Of a stretch of 64,000 nucleotides of DNA, positions 24,401 to 38,000 are shown one piece after another (the stretch's first letter is position 1; each line of letters opens with the position of its first letter). Location: the NCBI GenBank assembly GCA_015852425.1, contig JAAAIG010000082.1, positions 3,589 through 67,588 of the forward strand, read 5' to 3'. Both the position numbers and the translations under genes were made by a program. A model generated the notes under the pieces. That model saw only the letters and a program-made list of their open reading frames with translations, did no database searches and had not been told where the DNA came from. This stretch comes from Gryganskiella cystojenkinii. Its lineage: Eukaryota; Mortierellomycota; Mortierellomycetes; Mortierellales; Mortierellaceae.

Positions 24401-24721
24401 ACTGGAGGTGATATGGAACGGGCAGTCGAGTGGCTCTTTAGTCATATGGACACACCCATGGATGACGATGAGGAGACTGGTGCCGCCGCTGGCTCAGCTG
24501 GCTCAGCTGGAGAGGGTGCTCTCGCGGGCGATGTGACGAAGCAGGGACATTACCTGCTCTCTTCATTTGTCTCGCACAAGGGTCCATCGGTCCACTGCGG
24601 TCATTACGTCAGTCATATCAAGAAAGGCGATCAATGGGTTCTATTCAACGACAACAAAGTTGTTGCGGATACCAAGCCTCCCGTCGGGGATGCATACATG
24701 TATTTCTTCAAGAGACAGTAA
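21464..24721 (+). CDS. UBP14: Ubiquitin carboxyl-terminal hydrolase Ubp14/USP5 (isopeptidase T)
   Basis: Ten exons: 21464-21562, 21728-21877, 21981-22115, 22203-22341, 22453-22641, 22752-22870, 22969-23078, 23159-23758, 23839-23924 and 24015-24721, joining to 777 residues. The enzyme disassembles unanchored polyubiquitin chains from the free C-terminal end and supplies the proteasome system with monomer. There are two Cys-rich zinc-finger UBP regions: an N-terminal variant ([18 protein letters not shown]) and the canonical one ([32 protein letters not shown]). The Cys box [16 protein letters not shown] puts the nucleophile at Cys315. Two UBA domains ([20 protein letters not shown]) lie inside the catalytic domain as in USP5. 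The His box [20 protein letters not shown] puts the general base near His739. The family signature LPYKCPSC and catalytic residues are intact. Confidence 0.96.
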
Positions 24722-24777
24722 AACATTTTCCACTCACAACTCTGCGTCGTGTCGTATCTATTCAGCGTATCTCAAGA

Positions 24778-24783
24778 AATAAA
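24778..24783 (+). terminator. AATAAA polyadenylation signal of UBP14
   Basis: Canonical AATAAA 57 bases after the UBP14 stop codon. Confidence 0.55.
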
Positions 24784-26134
24784 ACTGTAAGCACTAGGAT
24801 GACCACAGGAGCAAGAATGCGAGGTTGTTGGATTGGTTTGGTCCCACAATGTTTTAGTGTTCTAGTGCTCAGACGATGATAAAAAAACGAAATGAAATTT
24901 TGTCCACCCGCCACTTCTTTCCAAATCGGTAACGTTGGCTGCAGGGCCAATCAGCATATGACTCTCATCATTTCTACTTTATGGCCACGGATTCCCAGGA
25001 CTAGAACTTCAGCTCTTATGGCGAATAAGGGGATAAGTTCTTTGTTATACCAGTTGAAACCATGGAGGCTAACAGCTGTCTGACATTCAGTCAAGAGTAG
25101 ATCAATCGAGACAATAGGGGTCGTCTTTCTGGAAAGATTGGAAGGGACGATGAAGGCGAAACTCTTGGTTGAAAAATAACATCGGAAAAGGGCCAAAAGG
25201 ATGCTCATCACTCTCCACCCTCCTGTTTGCTAGTGAGCCTTCTCAACTCCCTCCTTAGACGGGATCCTATTCTTCGGGTATAAGAACGTTTGTCTTCTCT
25301 TGTTGACTTTCCCGTCTACGTGATATTATTGTTCTCGCTGGCAAACACTGAGCAGGAACAATATATCGAGTCTGCAGAATAGTCGAGAATTCGACGTGAG
25401 ACGACACACAATGATGAAAATACAAAAAACGAGGGCTTGATTTCTCGGTCTGGGAGTCGGTCGGGTGAGGAGGGTCAGGGAGCCCAGATAAGGTTGGGTT
25501 GGTTTCCTTTTCGCTAGCGCACCCAATGGGCAATAGAGCTAGGCGATGAGCTATTTTATTTGCTCTCGGTTCCCGGAACTGATACAATGGTTCAAGCTGG
25601 CAAGAAAAGACAACGAGAGAAGAACCACATGTAACAGAAATGTCTATATCATTTATATCCCCAGAGACATCATATATCAGTGAAGTGGGCGATCGACATC
25701 TGTGGAACGAGCAGCTCCCGCAATGGTATTGCTGTGATGATTTTTTGCTTTTGTTCTTGAGCTAACAACGGAAAGGTAAAGTAAAAAGAAAGTTTGATGC
25801 GGAGATAGGTTAATAGTGATGTTCAAATAGAATTTGATTGCGAACTGACAAACGGAAAATGGGCTTCCAAGGCTATGATCCAAAGATGGCCCTGGTGGTT
25901 GTAGATTAGGACAAAGAGAGAAAAAAAAGGATTGAGAGCAATTGCTCTTTTAGAAGTCTACCAAAAATCACCTTGGACAAATAACGTCCTGCGCTGATCA
26001 GGGACAGGGGACACCGGTCAACACCACTGGTTCCCTTCTTTTGCCTTTGTTCCATTTCAAACACATCCCTTTCTCATCATCTCAATTCGAAGCTGATCAG
26101 AGTTTGTCTGTTTTGGCTCATCAGCTTTCTCGGC

Positions 26135-26145
26135 TATATATATAT
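26135..26145 (+). promoter_or_regulatory. TATA box of the GMD gene
   Basis: TATATATATAT about 130 bases upstream of the ATG at 26276, followed by a T/C-rich initiator region. Confidence 0.5.
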
Positions 26146-26275
26146 CACTCGCTCTCAGCCCCGCAACTTTTTTTTTCTTTTTCTTCTTTCTTTCCATCAT
26201 CTCATCTTTTTTTTTCTCGCCATTCCTCTTCCCTCCACCTTCCTCTCCCACATACCCCCTTATACATACCATATA

Positions 26276-27854
<1,579 letters not shown>

Positions 27855-30800
27855 GCGATGACACGCACACACACATCCTTTGTTCCTGTTCTCTTTGAGT
27901 GTAATTTATATATAGACTTTCTCATACCCTCTCATTCATAACAAACATAAACTATTAAAAGCACTTTGACAGTGTACGACTGTTAGTGCCAAAAAAAACA
28001 ATAATATCGTGTTCTTTTCGAGACTGAAATATGCAAATCTGTAGGGAACAGTGGCCTCCAGTGGCCTCTTTGTCATCTTTCTTTGTCATTCTTCCTCACG
28101 TCGCTCATTATGACCTCTCCTCTTGTTCTCACTACTCTCGAAACACTCAAGCTCGAGGTGGCACAACACCTTCGTCGATTTCTCCACCCTCCAGTTATTA
28201 GTTATGTCCTTTCGCGCCTAAAACCTCCACTGCCATGATGTTGCGTCTAAGGTCTCATCAGTACATATGGATCCTGCTCCTTATCCGGGTCAAATTCGCC
28301 CGTCGACTAATTTTACAGAATGATCGTTGAACTTGGCCTCGGCGATGAATCCTGGTCGGATTGCCTCAGGTGCTTCCGATCCACTTCCAGTCGATGTGAC
28401 TAGTTGTCGCGTGAAAACACGTCCTATTTCCGGCGGCTTTTGCCTATGTAGGATGCATATCCCCGAATTCAAGGGGGTACAAAAAAAAAGGTTTGAGAAC
28501 TTTGGTGAGCAAAGGCTGGATCCAGGAACCTTGATGATTCGACTCAAAGACATGCGCGAGCCCACGCTGTTGACATTTTGACCGTCATCGACAACCCTCT
28601 AGACTGGCCAGGTTTCGCTGTAGGGTGGCCTTCACCAGAATTGGCTTCCTGGAGCAACATCAGCAGATCAAACTACTCTGAAAGTGAAGCGATTGTGGAC
28701 TTGGGCTGCCCGTCAAGTTTTGAGAGATGGTATCCAATACCAGGTTGCCGTTTCACGACAAGGATCTACGGAAATGGGCTAATGAGTCACTGCAGACACG
28801 GTTAAACTTTTGTTGGATTTCTCCTTCTCCATTCTCTCTCTTTGTCTTCGCACTTTGCTCCATCGAGAGCATTCAGTTTTCAGAGTCGATTTGTGTCGGG
28901 GTGACCTTGCCTTTTTCACGTATTCCTGTTATTTGGTGTTTAAAGTACTATACCGGTAAACTGTCGCTTCAGCTCATTGAGAAAAAAAAACATGTATGCC
29001 AGCAGCACTTTACCAGAAAAAGTTCTAATCATCTCAGATACGAAACCAGCTTGGTTGTAAAGTCGCCGACCTTGCATGTGCACAAAGAAAAATAATGACG
29101 TCGAGGATGCTTTTGCCACAACCGTTACACAGGACCTCGCGAAGTTTGGGGCACTTTCTGAGGCTCCACGTGCACACCCATTGTCACAAAAATAAAAGAA
29201 CGAAAGCCCTTCTTCCTTCAACGGAGGTGAAGAAGAATGGATGAGTGCCTTTCAAGTTCTGCATAAATCACTTGTGGAAACAAGGGCGTGAAAGAGTCAT
29301 AGATGAAGGAGAATGGTGTCCCGCAAACCGCCCTCCTTGGCGCAATGTTAAAGTACACAAAAGAGATTAAATCGAAAAGAGAAATAGTTTCGCGTCGTTA
29401 CCACGCGTTCTGGAGATGGACGTTGCCTTTTGATTTTTTTTTGCTTCCTCGAACCACATCACAGAACAGAACGTCAAAGCCAAGGAAGAGATGTCGAACT
29501 CCCAGGTGAACGAAAGACAAACACCAGTCAGAGGAGGCCAGAGAAGAGCGGAAATGAATAGACTGATACAGAGACTTAGCGGACAACGCGCTAAACAATA
29601 AGCTACTTTCCGTTCGAAAGTGTTTCCTGTAGAAACAACATCGCAAATCAATCGGGGCCAAAATTGATAACGCGACTTTCTCGTATGGGGAAACACTAGG
29701 CCTCAATGGTTCAGGGATGGTAAGAAATCAAAAATCCAACACTAACCAACCACTATTAATCTTCGCATAGCGATTTGTTTGCAAACTAGACCAGTCTTGT
29801 GGCAAGGGAAATAAAATGCAAGAACGAACAAGCAGAGGAAAAAAATGGGAAACGAGATGAGGGTAGATGGAGGGAGAAAAAGAGGAGAGAGAAGAGAGAG
29901 CTTAGGAACAGAGCGAGGGAAATTAATCGAGCGAGGAAAGGACATCACTATAGGAGGGAGAGGAAAGTGAGGACCTAGAACTGGTTCTTCTTTCAGAGTA
30001 AACAGAACCAAGAAAGTTGACTCGAACTCTGGTCTTTTCCGCACCATTGAGACACAAACGGTTGGACGGGTCTGGATTAGACAGGAGTTGTCATCAGATC
30101 TGATGGACAAAAATATATCTCAAGAGTACCTGAAGAAGAAGGGGTAAAGGAACGCAAGAATGGCAAGGGGATCGTTGAGAGCAAGAGTGAGAGAGATAGA
30201 AAGGGAACAAATAAGGAGGGAGAAGGAGAAAGAGAGATGACTGTCTGTCCTCGTGCGGGCACGGTTGCGCGCTTGGATTTGGGACGATCACATCCATTCC
30301 TTTTTCTCAGCCGTCACTGAGGTCCAATCTTCATGTTTTAGTTTTAAAGAAAAATCAAGGTCGACCATGGTCAACCAAGGTGGTTTGGAACAGAGAGAAA
30401 AAGAAATACACAAGGACACAAACTCTGGATCCACTCACACGCCCTGTGCACAGTGCCACCTACCCAGAAAGCAGGGTACCTTTTTGTCGGTGTTTTGTGT
30501 TCTGTACGATCTCGGGCTAGTTTTTTTTTTTTTTTTTTTTTTTGTGCGCAAAGGGGTCGAACTCTTACTTACATATATACTTCGATATGTTGTGCTGCAT
30601 TGTTTCTCTTTCTCGTTGCCCTTTTTACGTTGGCATCGGTCAATCAATCTTTCATTCCCTCCATTGTTATTTTTACTCTTCCATTGCATTTCATCATTCA
30701 TATTTACTCTGCATTCAATTCAAATTGTAAATCAGCCAAAAAAAATAAAAAATAAAAAATAAAAAACTCCACAGCCGACAACACCAACCCTTCGTTGTCG

Positions 30801-31330
30801 ACCGATCCCCCTTTTCCCTCTCTTCTTCCTCTCCTTCCCCTCCTTCTTTCCTTCTGCAGTTCTTTTGGGACGAAACCAAAAGGTAAACCACTTTTTTATT
30901 ACCTCTCTCTTACTCTCTGTCTTCCCGCCTGTTCACACTCGAAGCAAAGTCTTGAACAATTGCCCCACTTCAACGACGCGTTCGCGTCCTTCTCGCGATC
31001 ACTTCACTCTCACTCTCTCTGGAAGGAAGGAACAGAAGTTTGACAGGACGAAACGAATTGCTACGAGGACTTCTTTGTTAGCGCAAATCACTACTACGCA
31101 CACTGTCGCCAATCTGCCCACCTCAACTTGGCACACCGATCCCTCTCTCAGCAGACCTTCTTTCGTCCCTCGATCAGTTCTCCATCATCCAAGCTCATCA
31201 CTATTTTTGCTTTCTTGTCTCTCCTTTCCTGACTGTTGGCTGCAGAGAACGGAGACTTTTTGTGTGTGCCTGCAGTTGATCTGCTGGGACACTCGACAAC
31301 CGTTCACAAATACTCAGCATCGGTCCCTCT
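27855..31330. other. 3.5 kb gene-poor region
   Basis: No intact gene. Between about 28.2 and 29.2 kb, several short coding-like peptides appear in shifting frames and could be an eroded gene. From about 29.7 kb the DNA becomes purine/pyrimidine-biased and rich in homopolymers, including a T-run near 30.52-30.54 kb, and looks like the distant promoter and leader of the RasGEF gene. Confidence 0.5.
30738..30766. repeat. Short A-rich tandem repeat (TAAAAAA unit)
   Basis: Three copies of TAAAAAA preceded by an A-run. A simple-sequence repeat upstream of the RasGEF gene. Confidence 0.7.
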
Positions 31331-31416
31331 ATGCACTCGACGGCAGCAGAAGACCCGTCTAAACCGAGTAGCAGCGCACTCGAGTCTGTAAGACCAAAGG
31401 ATGATCCCGTCTCGAT
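31331..31416 (+). other. Candidate alternative first coding exon of the RasGEF gene
   Basis: Opens with an ATG and encodes 28 residues of low-complexity hydrophilic sequence (MHSTAAEDPSKPSSSALE...), ending in a good donor GTAAGC at 31417. The acceptor at 32014-32015 (CGTAG) lies 14 bases inside the main first exon and joins in frame (phase 2 plus 1), replacing MYERS with this N-terminus. Frame agreement could be chance, so I keep the ATG at 32002 as the primary start. Confidence 0.35.
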
Positions 31417-32001
31417 GTAAGCACGCGTGCTAAAAACCAACATCAGGGGAAAGAAAACGAACAGTCCATATACGACCCAAAATACGAAACCAAAAACTCG
31501 CTTTTGTGTCATGATCAAAATGATCCTTTCTCTTCCTCGAAAAGTTTTCCCTGTTGCATTGTTACACACTCTTCTTATCCCTCGACCTACAAAATTGCAG
31601 ACGGTGTGAAGCGGGAGGAGCGGGAGGAAAAGAGGAGAAAGGCAAAAAAAATCTGAAAAGAAAGGGATGGAGAGGGCTCGCCGAGGCCCTGTCCTCGGTC
31701 GGTGTTGTTGTGTTTTCTTGTTATAATTGGGTGTCTGCTCCATTCTCTTTCTTCTTTCTTTGGGACGGGGGTGTCGGTGTTCCCCTGCAGTTCAGATGCA
31801 CCTTCTCTCTTTCCCTCCCATCACATTTTCTTTTCAACATTGCCCTTGACCATTGCCACCCCTTTTTTTCGGTCCTTCGTTTTGTCGCAAAAAAAAACTC
31901 TTTTTTGAACTGACATCAAGGACGTAAGAAAGTAACATCATCGCATCTCTCAGCAACATATCTCGTTGAAGCAAGTCTAACTGCTTCCATTGTACTGAAA
32001 T

Positions 32002-35000
32002 ATGTATGAACGTAGCCCACTTATACCCATGGCCCCCGCCTCTGGCACGGGATCAACGGACGAACGTCAAGTTTCAATTATCAAGGAACCGTCTGTGAAA
32101 CCACAACCGTCATGCGTCACTCCACCTTCACCCTCACCTTCCCCAAAACCGACAAGGTTAGCTGTACATCAAGAACCGCTGATGATAGAAAATGCGGAGG
32201 CAGCAATAGTCTCTCCCAAGAACGATAATATTTCAATGGCGCAAAGTAATCAAGGATGGAACATGGACGATGACAGCAACAAAATCAACAACATCAATAG
32301 CGGCAATGACAGAACAGATCATAATGACCACTCAACAACCGAAGTCGCAAAGGATTCGCCTGCTGTCAAGGGCCTTGCGTCAGATCTTGACACTTCGCGT
32401 TCGTTGCCCGCTTTGGGTTCGTCAGAGAACTCTTTCCCTCCTCTTTTGCCAACACATTCAGGAGAGGGCTCGAGCGGTGTGGAGGAACAGGGAAGCAAAA
32501 TCTCTAATTTGGAGCACAAACAACAAGGGGGGGAGACCCTGGACACAATAACAAAAACAACAGAGAGACTGGGGGATCAGGGACAGTCTGTACGACCGCA
32601 ATCTGCGGCAGCTGTCGCCGTCCCGCACCGACTTTTCACTCGTCCAATTGCAACTGCCTTCAGTCCAGGATACGAAAAAGATCATTATCATCAGAACGCC
32701 TACCCGTCTCCTCATCCATTACATGATAATGACGAATACCAAATACACTCGGTACAGGTCCTGGACAGCGATATGACCGTTCTCACGGACACTGCGACGA
32801 TTGCCAGTACCACTGAGGGGGATGAAGGTTTGGTTGCACAGACAAAGCAGATTCTACCCCCTAAAACTCCCTCCACTCCCACAAGGCAGGAATTGCACTA
32901 CCGCAAATCAACAGCATTACCACCCCTGAACACAACGACAGTCGCCACCCTCACACAACAGCAACAACAGCAACACCACCACCACCACCACCACCATCCA
33001 AATCAACAACAATCTGCTTCTTCCACAACCACAACCACAATTACAGCCTTGTCTGATGTGAACACAAGCCTCCCAAACTCAACTGCTACGACATCAACAA
33101 CAACAACACCGGAGCCGAGTGGTCGTAGCATGGGCGTGATGAGGCCATCGTCGGGTCGAGCTCCGTCGTCGTATTACTCTTCTCCACTCCCATCTCTACC
33201 CTCGCTTCTCATGGCTGACAACCCTTCTCTCCTTGCTGCCAGTGCTCTCGACCAGGACCAATCGCCCAATACCAGCTTGCAGTCCGTGTCCATCCACAAT
33301 GTCAACATTATAAACTCACCTGTCGTCAGTGATAATATCAACAGCATCAACAACAATAACAACAATCCAACTTTTACCTCGGCAGCATCCACATTTGCTT
33401 CCGCTTCAGTCTCAGTTTCAGTTTCGACTTGTTCCAGTCCCACGGACGAGTTGGCTTCCTCATCCTGGATTCTACCCCCTATCCCTGATTTCTCGGAACT
33501 TGGCCTAAGCTTTGATAAGAGCCGAACCAGTAGCGCCAACAGCATGAAGCACAGACACAACAACAGCCGTACACCGACACAGGTTCATGGTCATGGCCAT
33601 GGAACGACCTCGCATGAGAGTACCCCAACAGTGCGACAAGAGATGTTCCTAACGAGTGCAGGACCAACGTCCCGTCACTATCAACAGCAGCATAACCAGC
33701 GACATCTTCAGTTTCAATTTCAGCAACAGGGACTGTCAGGAGCAGTGTATTCACGGTCGATTCCCGATTTTAACCCCTCAGTTTTTGACTTCATCCAGGC
33801 CGACGATAACGAAACCTATATTCTCTGGAGCTCGTCAAACCCCGATGCACCAGGAAGTGGCAACGGAGGCAGTTCCACCCCAGTACCATCAATGTCGTTG
33901 CCACAAACGCAGCAGCACCAAACAAATATGCCTTTATCGGACCCCTATGGGTCGACCTCTACATCGACGGGCGCAGCCAAGCGATGGTCAGCTGGAGAAA
34001 GCTTTGTTGGGAAAGACAAAGCCAAGGACGTGCAGCTGCACGAGACCTCGAGTGTGCCTTCATCCCCGACTGCCTCCCGAGGCTCTCACTCCCAACCACC
34101 GAACGCTTTCAAGGCAGGAGGAACAGGAAGTACTGGAGGAGGAGGAGGAGGTCAATCGTCGAGGGGCAACACGGGAGCATTCAATACTGCTGGATCAGGT
34201 CAACAGGTCCTTCTGCCCGAGAATCGAGTCCTCATGGCCGCCACTGTCGAAAAATTGGTCGAGAAGCTTACAAGCGACATCGGTATGGCTCTTATGCGGT
34301 CTTTTATCTCGCATGTGTCTAATTCAAGGATCAAAAAATTCACTGGCCTTTGATGTTCTCATCCATAGATTACACGTTTTTGACGGACTTTTTTTTGATC
34401 TACCGGTCGTTTATTTCACCACTGGCGTTGCTCAAATTGCTCATGGCACGATTTCGTTGGGCGTTGATGGAGGATTCGCCGCAACGACAGATTGTGCGAG
34501 TTCGAACCTTTGTGACACTTCGACACTGGCTCTTGAACTATTTCGAATTCGACTTTACGGGGTCACGGCTCTTGCGACGGACCTTGACGCGAGGATTGCG
34601 GGATCTGACTAGTCATCCAATTGTGCTCTCGAGCGTGCGGGATAAGCGAATCGTCGAGGATTTGCGGAAACATTTCCAAAAGAAACGGAGAGCGCACTGC
34701 AGGGGTATGGCTCAAATGGCTCTGGAGCGATCCCAGGAAGCAGTCCAAAGCGATACTGGAGTAGCTGTCAGACGTAGCGTTCGCCATCCTAGGACGACCA
34801 ATTTAGGTGAGTTCCATGGCGAATATGCTGCATATGGTCATGATAGCCACTACCTGGTCACTGAAGTCTTTTGTCTCAACGAAATAGATTGGACAGACTG
34901 CCGGACCTCCAGTAAACGCTCAAGCTTGGAAAGCGGAAGGATCAAGAGCAGGCGACAGACTTATTTCTCTGGTGCCAAGGATGACTCGATGATCGAATAC

Positions 35001-38000
35001 AACGCCACGGGACTGTCTCACGTTGTGACCAACAATAACGAAAAGGCTGAAGAGGAAGACGACGACGGATCAAGCTCAGGCGACTCTAGTGGTCTGGACT
35101 CTACCGACAGTCAGAGCGAGGACGACCTTTACGAGGAGGAATCGCACTACCTTATCCACGGTGGCCAGCAAACACCCGCGTCAAATCGACGGGCGCCTTC
35201 AGGGAACGACAGCGGCGATGACGATGTCTCTGAGAACGATAGTGTAGACGAAGATTCAATGTCGGGGTCCCTTCTCGCCAGAAAGCAACAGCAATTGCCG
35301 TCACCGGCATTCTCTTCGAGATCAGGGGGATCGAACGTGGGGGTCCTCCAGGATCCCTACTGGTACCAACAGTCACCTACTGGAGTCATGGATTATACCC
35401 AAGTTTCCAGTCACACGACCGAAATCATGGAAGTCCAATCCCATCACCGTAGCAACACTGTACCCAGAGGCGGCAACATGCGATCCAGCAATGCACGACC
35501 CCTCTCGTATACAGCCATGGGATCTACCTCATCGGTTGTTCTGTCACCACCAGAGTCCCCTCGACCGCTCGAACCATATATCAATCCACCACCACCACGA
35601 AACACACTATTGTCCGCAGATAAGAAAAAAACCTGGTCTCAGTATATGATTGCGACTGTGGAGCAGCTCTCAAAGGTCAAGAGGGTGTTTATGCCAAGAT
35701 CCTCTCAATCGATTCATGATCTCCGGCGAAACGCCTCCTCAACTTCATCTCAGTCTCTTGTTGTAGGCGGCAAACGCGGTGGAAGGACCGGTAGCTCAAA
35801 ATCCAAAAAGCTGGAGAAGTCAAAGGGATCCATGAACTCGAGGTACTGGCAAGAGGACCGGATAGAGAAGCATGGACACAAGGTCTCGCACTCGACCACG
35901 ATTTTAGATTCGATGACGGGAACGAACAGCGTCGTGTCATCTGCGGACGGACAACCAGCGCCTTCATACGAGGATGTCAGCGTTAGACATCTGGAGCATA
36001 CTCGAAGCAACGGCGCCAGTGAGTGGTCGAGTGATGAGGACGAGCGCACAGTGGATTTGATGCTTCGAGGTATCCACCCCTACAGCCCAGGTTCTAGGCA
36101 AGTCACGGAGGCTCTTTTTCAACCTCGACGGTACGCGGAGGAATCAAGATCGGAATATAGCAAGAGTCTCGGAAAAGCTGCCGTAGAACAGGCGAAATAT
36201 CAAAAGTCTCAGACCATTGACGACGAACGGGACGAGCTCAATGAGGAGTCTCAAACAGGAGGACCCACTGGAGCTTCGAATTTAACTCCTGGCCGCATGC
36301 CCATCCTACGAAGGACGACCCAAAAACGTGACAAGGATCATCGTGCATCTTGGATGACGTTCTCGTCCACTGGATCCTCTGGATTCGGAGCGATTTTGAG
36401 TCAAGGCCACATCCCCCCAGGTCAAGCCATCGTCCGTGACAGAAATGAACTCGGTAATGTAGATAGGTTTATGGAACGCTTTTACAAGAGTCAACAACAA
36501 CAACAACAGCCGCAATCCTATTCTTCAGCTTCACCAAGCCCGATCGATAATCGCAACAACGATACCAGTGACAGCCTCAACAACAACTGCAGCAGCAACA
36601 TATTTTCCCCCGTCAAAGGAGGACGCAGAAAGAGCATGGACGCATTCCACGAGAATCAGCTCCGACAGGCGTCCTTGTCGGCTCGAGGAGCGTCAATCAG
36701 CGGGCAAAATTTGGGCCAAAGCAATAGTCGCATTGGCAACAATGCTCGTTCTTGGATGTCGCGAACGCTGGCGAGTCACCCGCACCGACAGACCGTTCCG
36801 ATCATGAATCATAATTACCTCCAAGAAAAACTCAATGAGGAAATGTTGGAAGAGTATCGACCGATCCGACGACACTCTTCTGACGTGCGAAACCTGGAAG
36901 GTTGGCCGACCATGATGAGGACCAAAGAGCACAAGACCTTTTTCGGTGCTCATCCTCTCAAGGGACCTCGTCCGCCTCCAGTACATAACAACAATATCCA
37001 TACTCACGGCAACAACCACCATCACAGTACTGACACAAATCACAGCATCATTACCGACAGCCATACACAAAGTAACAACAACGGCAGCATCTTTGGTTCA
37101 GACTATGTACGAAACCAGAGTCAGAACCGATACCATCCACTTGCGCCAATCCCGGATCCGGTCCAGACCTGCTTACTCGAGGGCGAGGCTTACAAGGCAG
37201 CCCTCGAGGAATCACAGCGCAAGGGACAGGCTCTTCTTCAATCTAGTGGCGCAAGGACCGTGTCTCAAACGCATGCTCATTCATTCTCAAGTCCGCTGAC
37301 GTTCCTTCTGCCAGATTCGATGATGGGACAAGACCCGACACCAGGACCTGGGTTCGACAAATCTCGATCAAATTCCGATCCACATTTGCTCCAGGCAACA
37401 GCAGCGATGATGTCCATGTCGAGTCCGAATGGGGAGTCGGATGTTTATACTTACGCTACGCGATCGTCGCCACAACCTGGACACTCAAGAATTGGTGGCA
37501 TTGGTCCTCTGGGTGGCAATTACAGGAGTCTCTCACAGCAGCAACAGTACACTCGTCACCAGTCAATAGTATACCCGCCTTATCAGTATCACTCTCACCA
37601 TTCTCATCTTGACAACAGTTACAGTCAACAACGGAGTCCCATGAATCCACGGTTCCAGAGCATCATCTCACCGACGCGGGACCTTATGGCGCCCCGTCCC
37701 GTGCCCTCATCCATCGTCTTGAGGTATCGGTCAGAAATGATTGCACAGCAGATGTGTTTGATCGAGCGGGAACAGTTGTTTAGAGTCCAGTGGCATGAAC
37801 TCTTAAAGGATGGCTGGAAAAAGAAGGCACCGACTACACCGACCGCCGAGGATGGTCCCTTACCTACATCGGATAATAGCGCGAATTCTGTGAGTGGACA
37901 TCAACCAGAGCCCAGCTCGGCTGGGGAACCTTCTTATCCAGTGGCGGGAACCACGACCGTAGGTGATGAGAGTCCGAATGTAATCTTGTTGGTCGATCGG

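Larger units (their letters stand above)
24722..26275. other. Intergenic region: UBP14 3' end and GMD promoter
   Basis: The UBP14 polyadenylation signal lies near the left end. The right 250 bases are C/T-rich with a TATA repeat, forming the GMD promoter. Short open frames in the middle look random. Confidence 0.55.

Noticed and set aside
33656..34612. Overlapping plus-strand frame across the RasGEF exon 1/2 boundary
   Set aside because: It has Arg/Pro/Thr-rich shadow composition. The conserved REM sequence is in the other frame.
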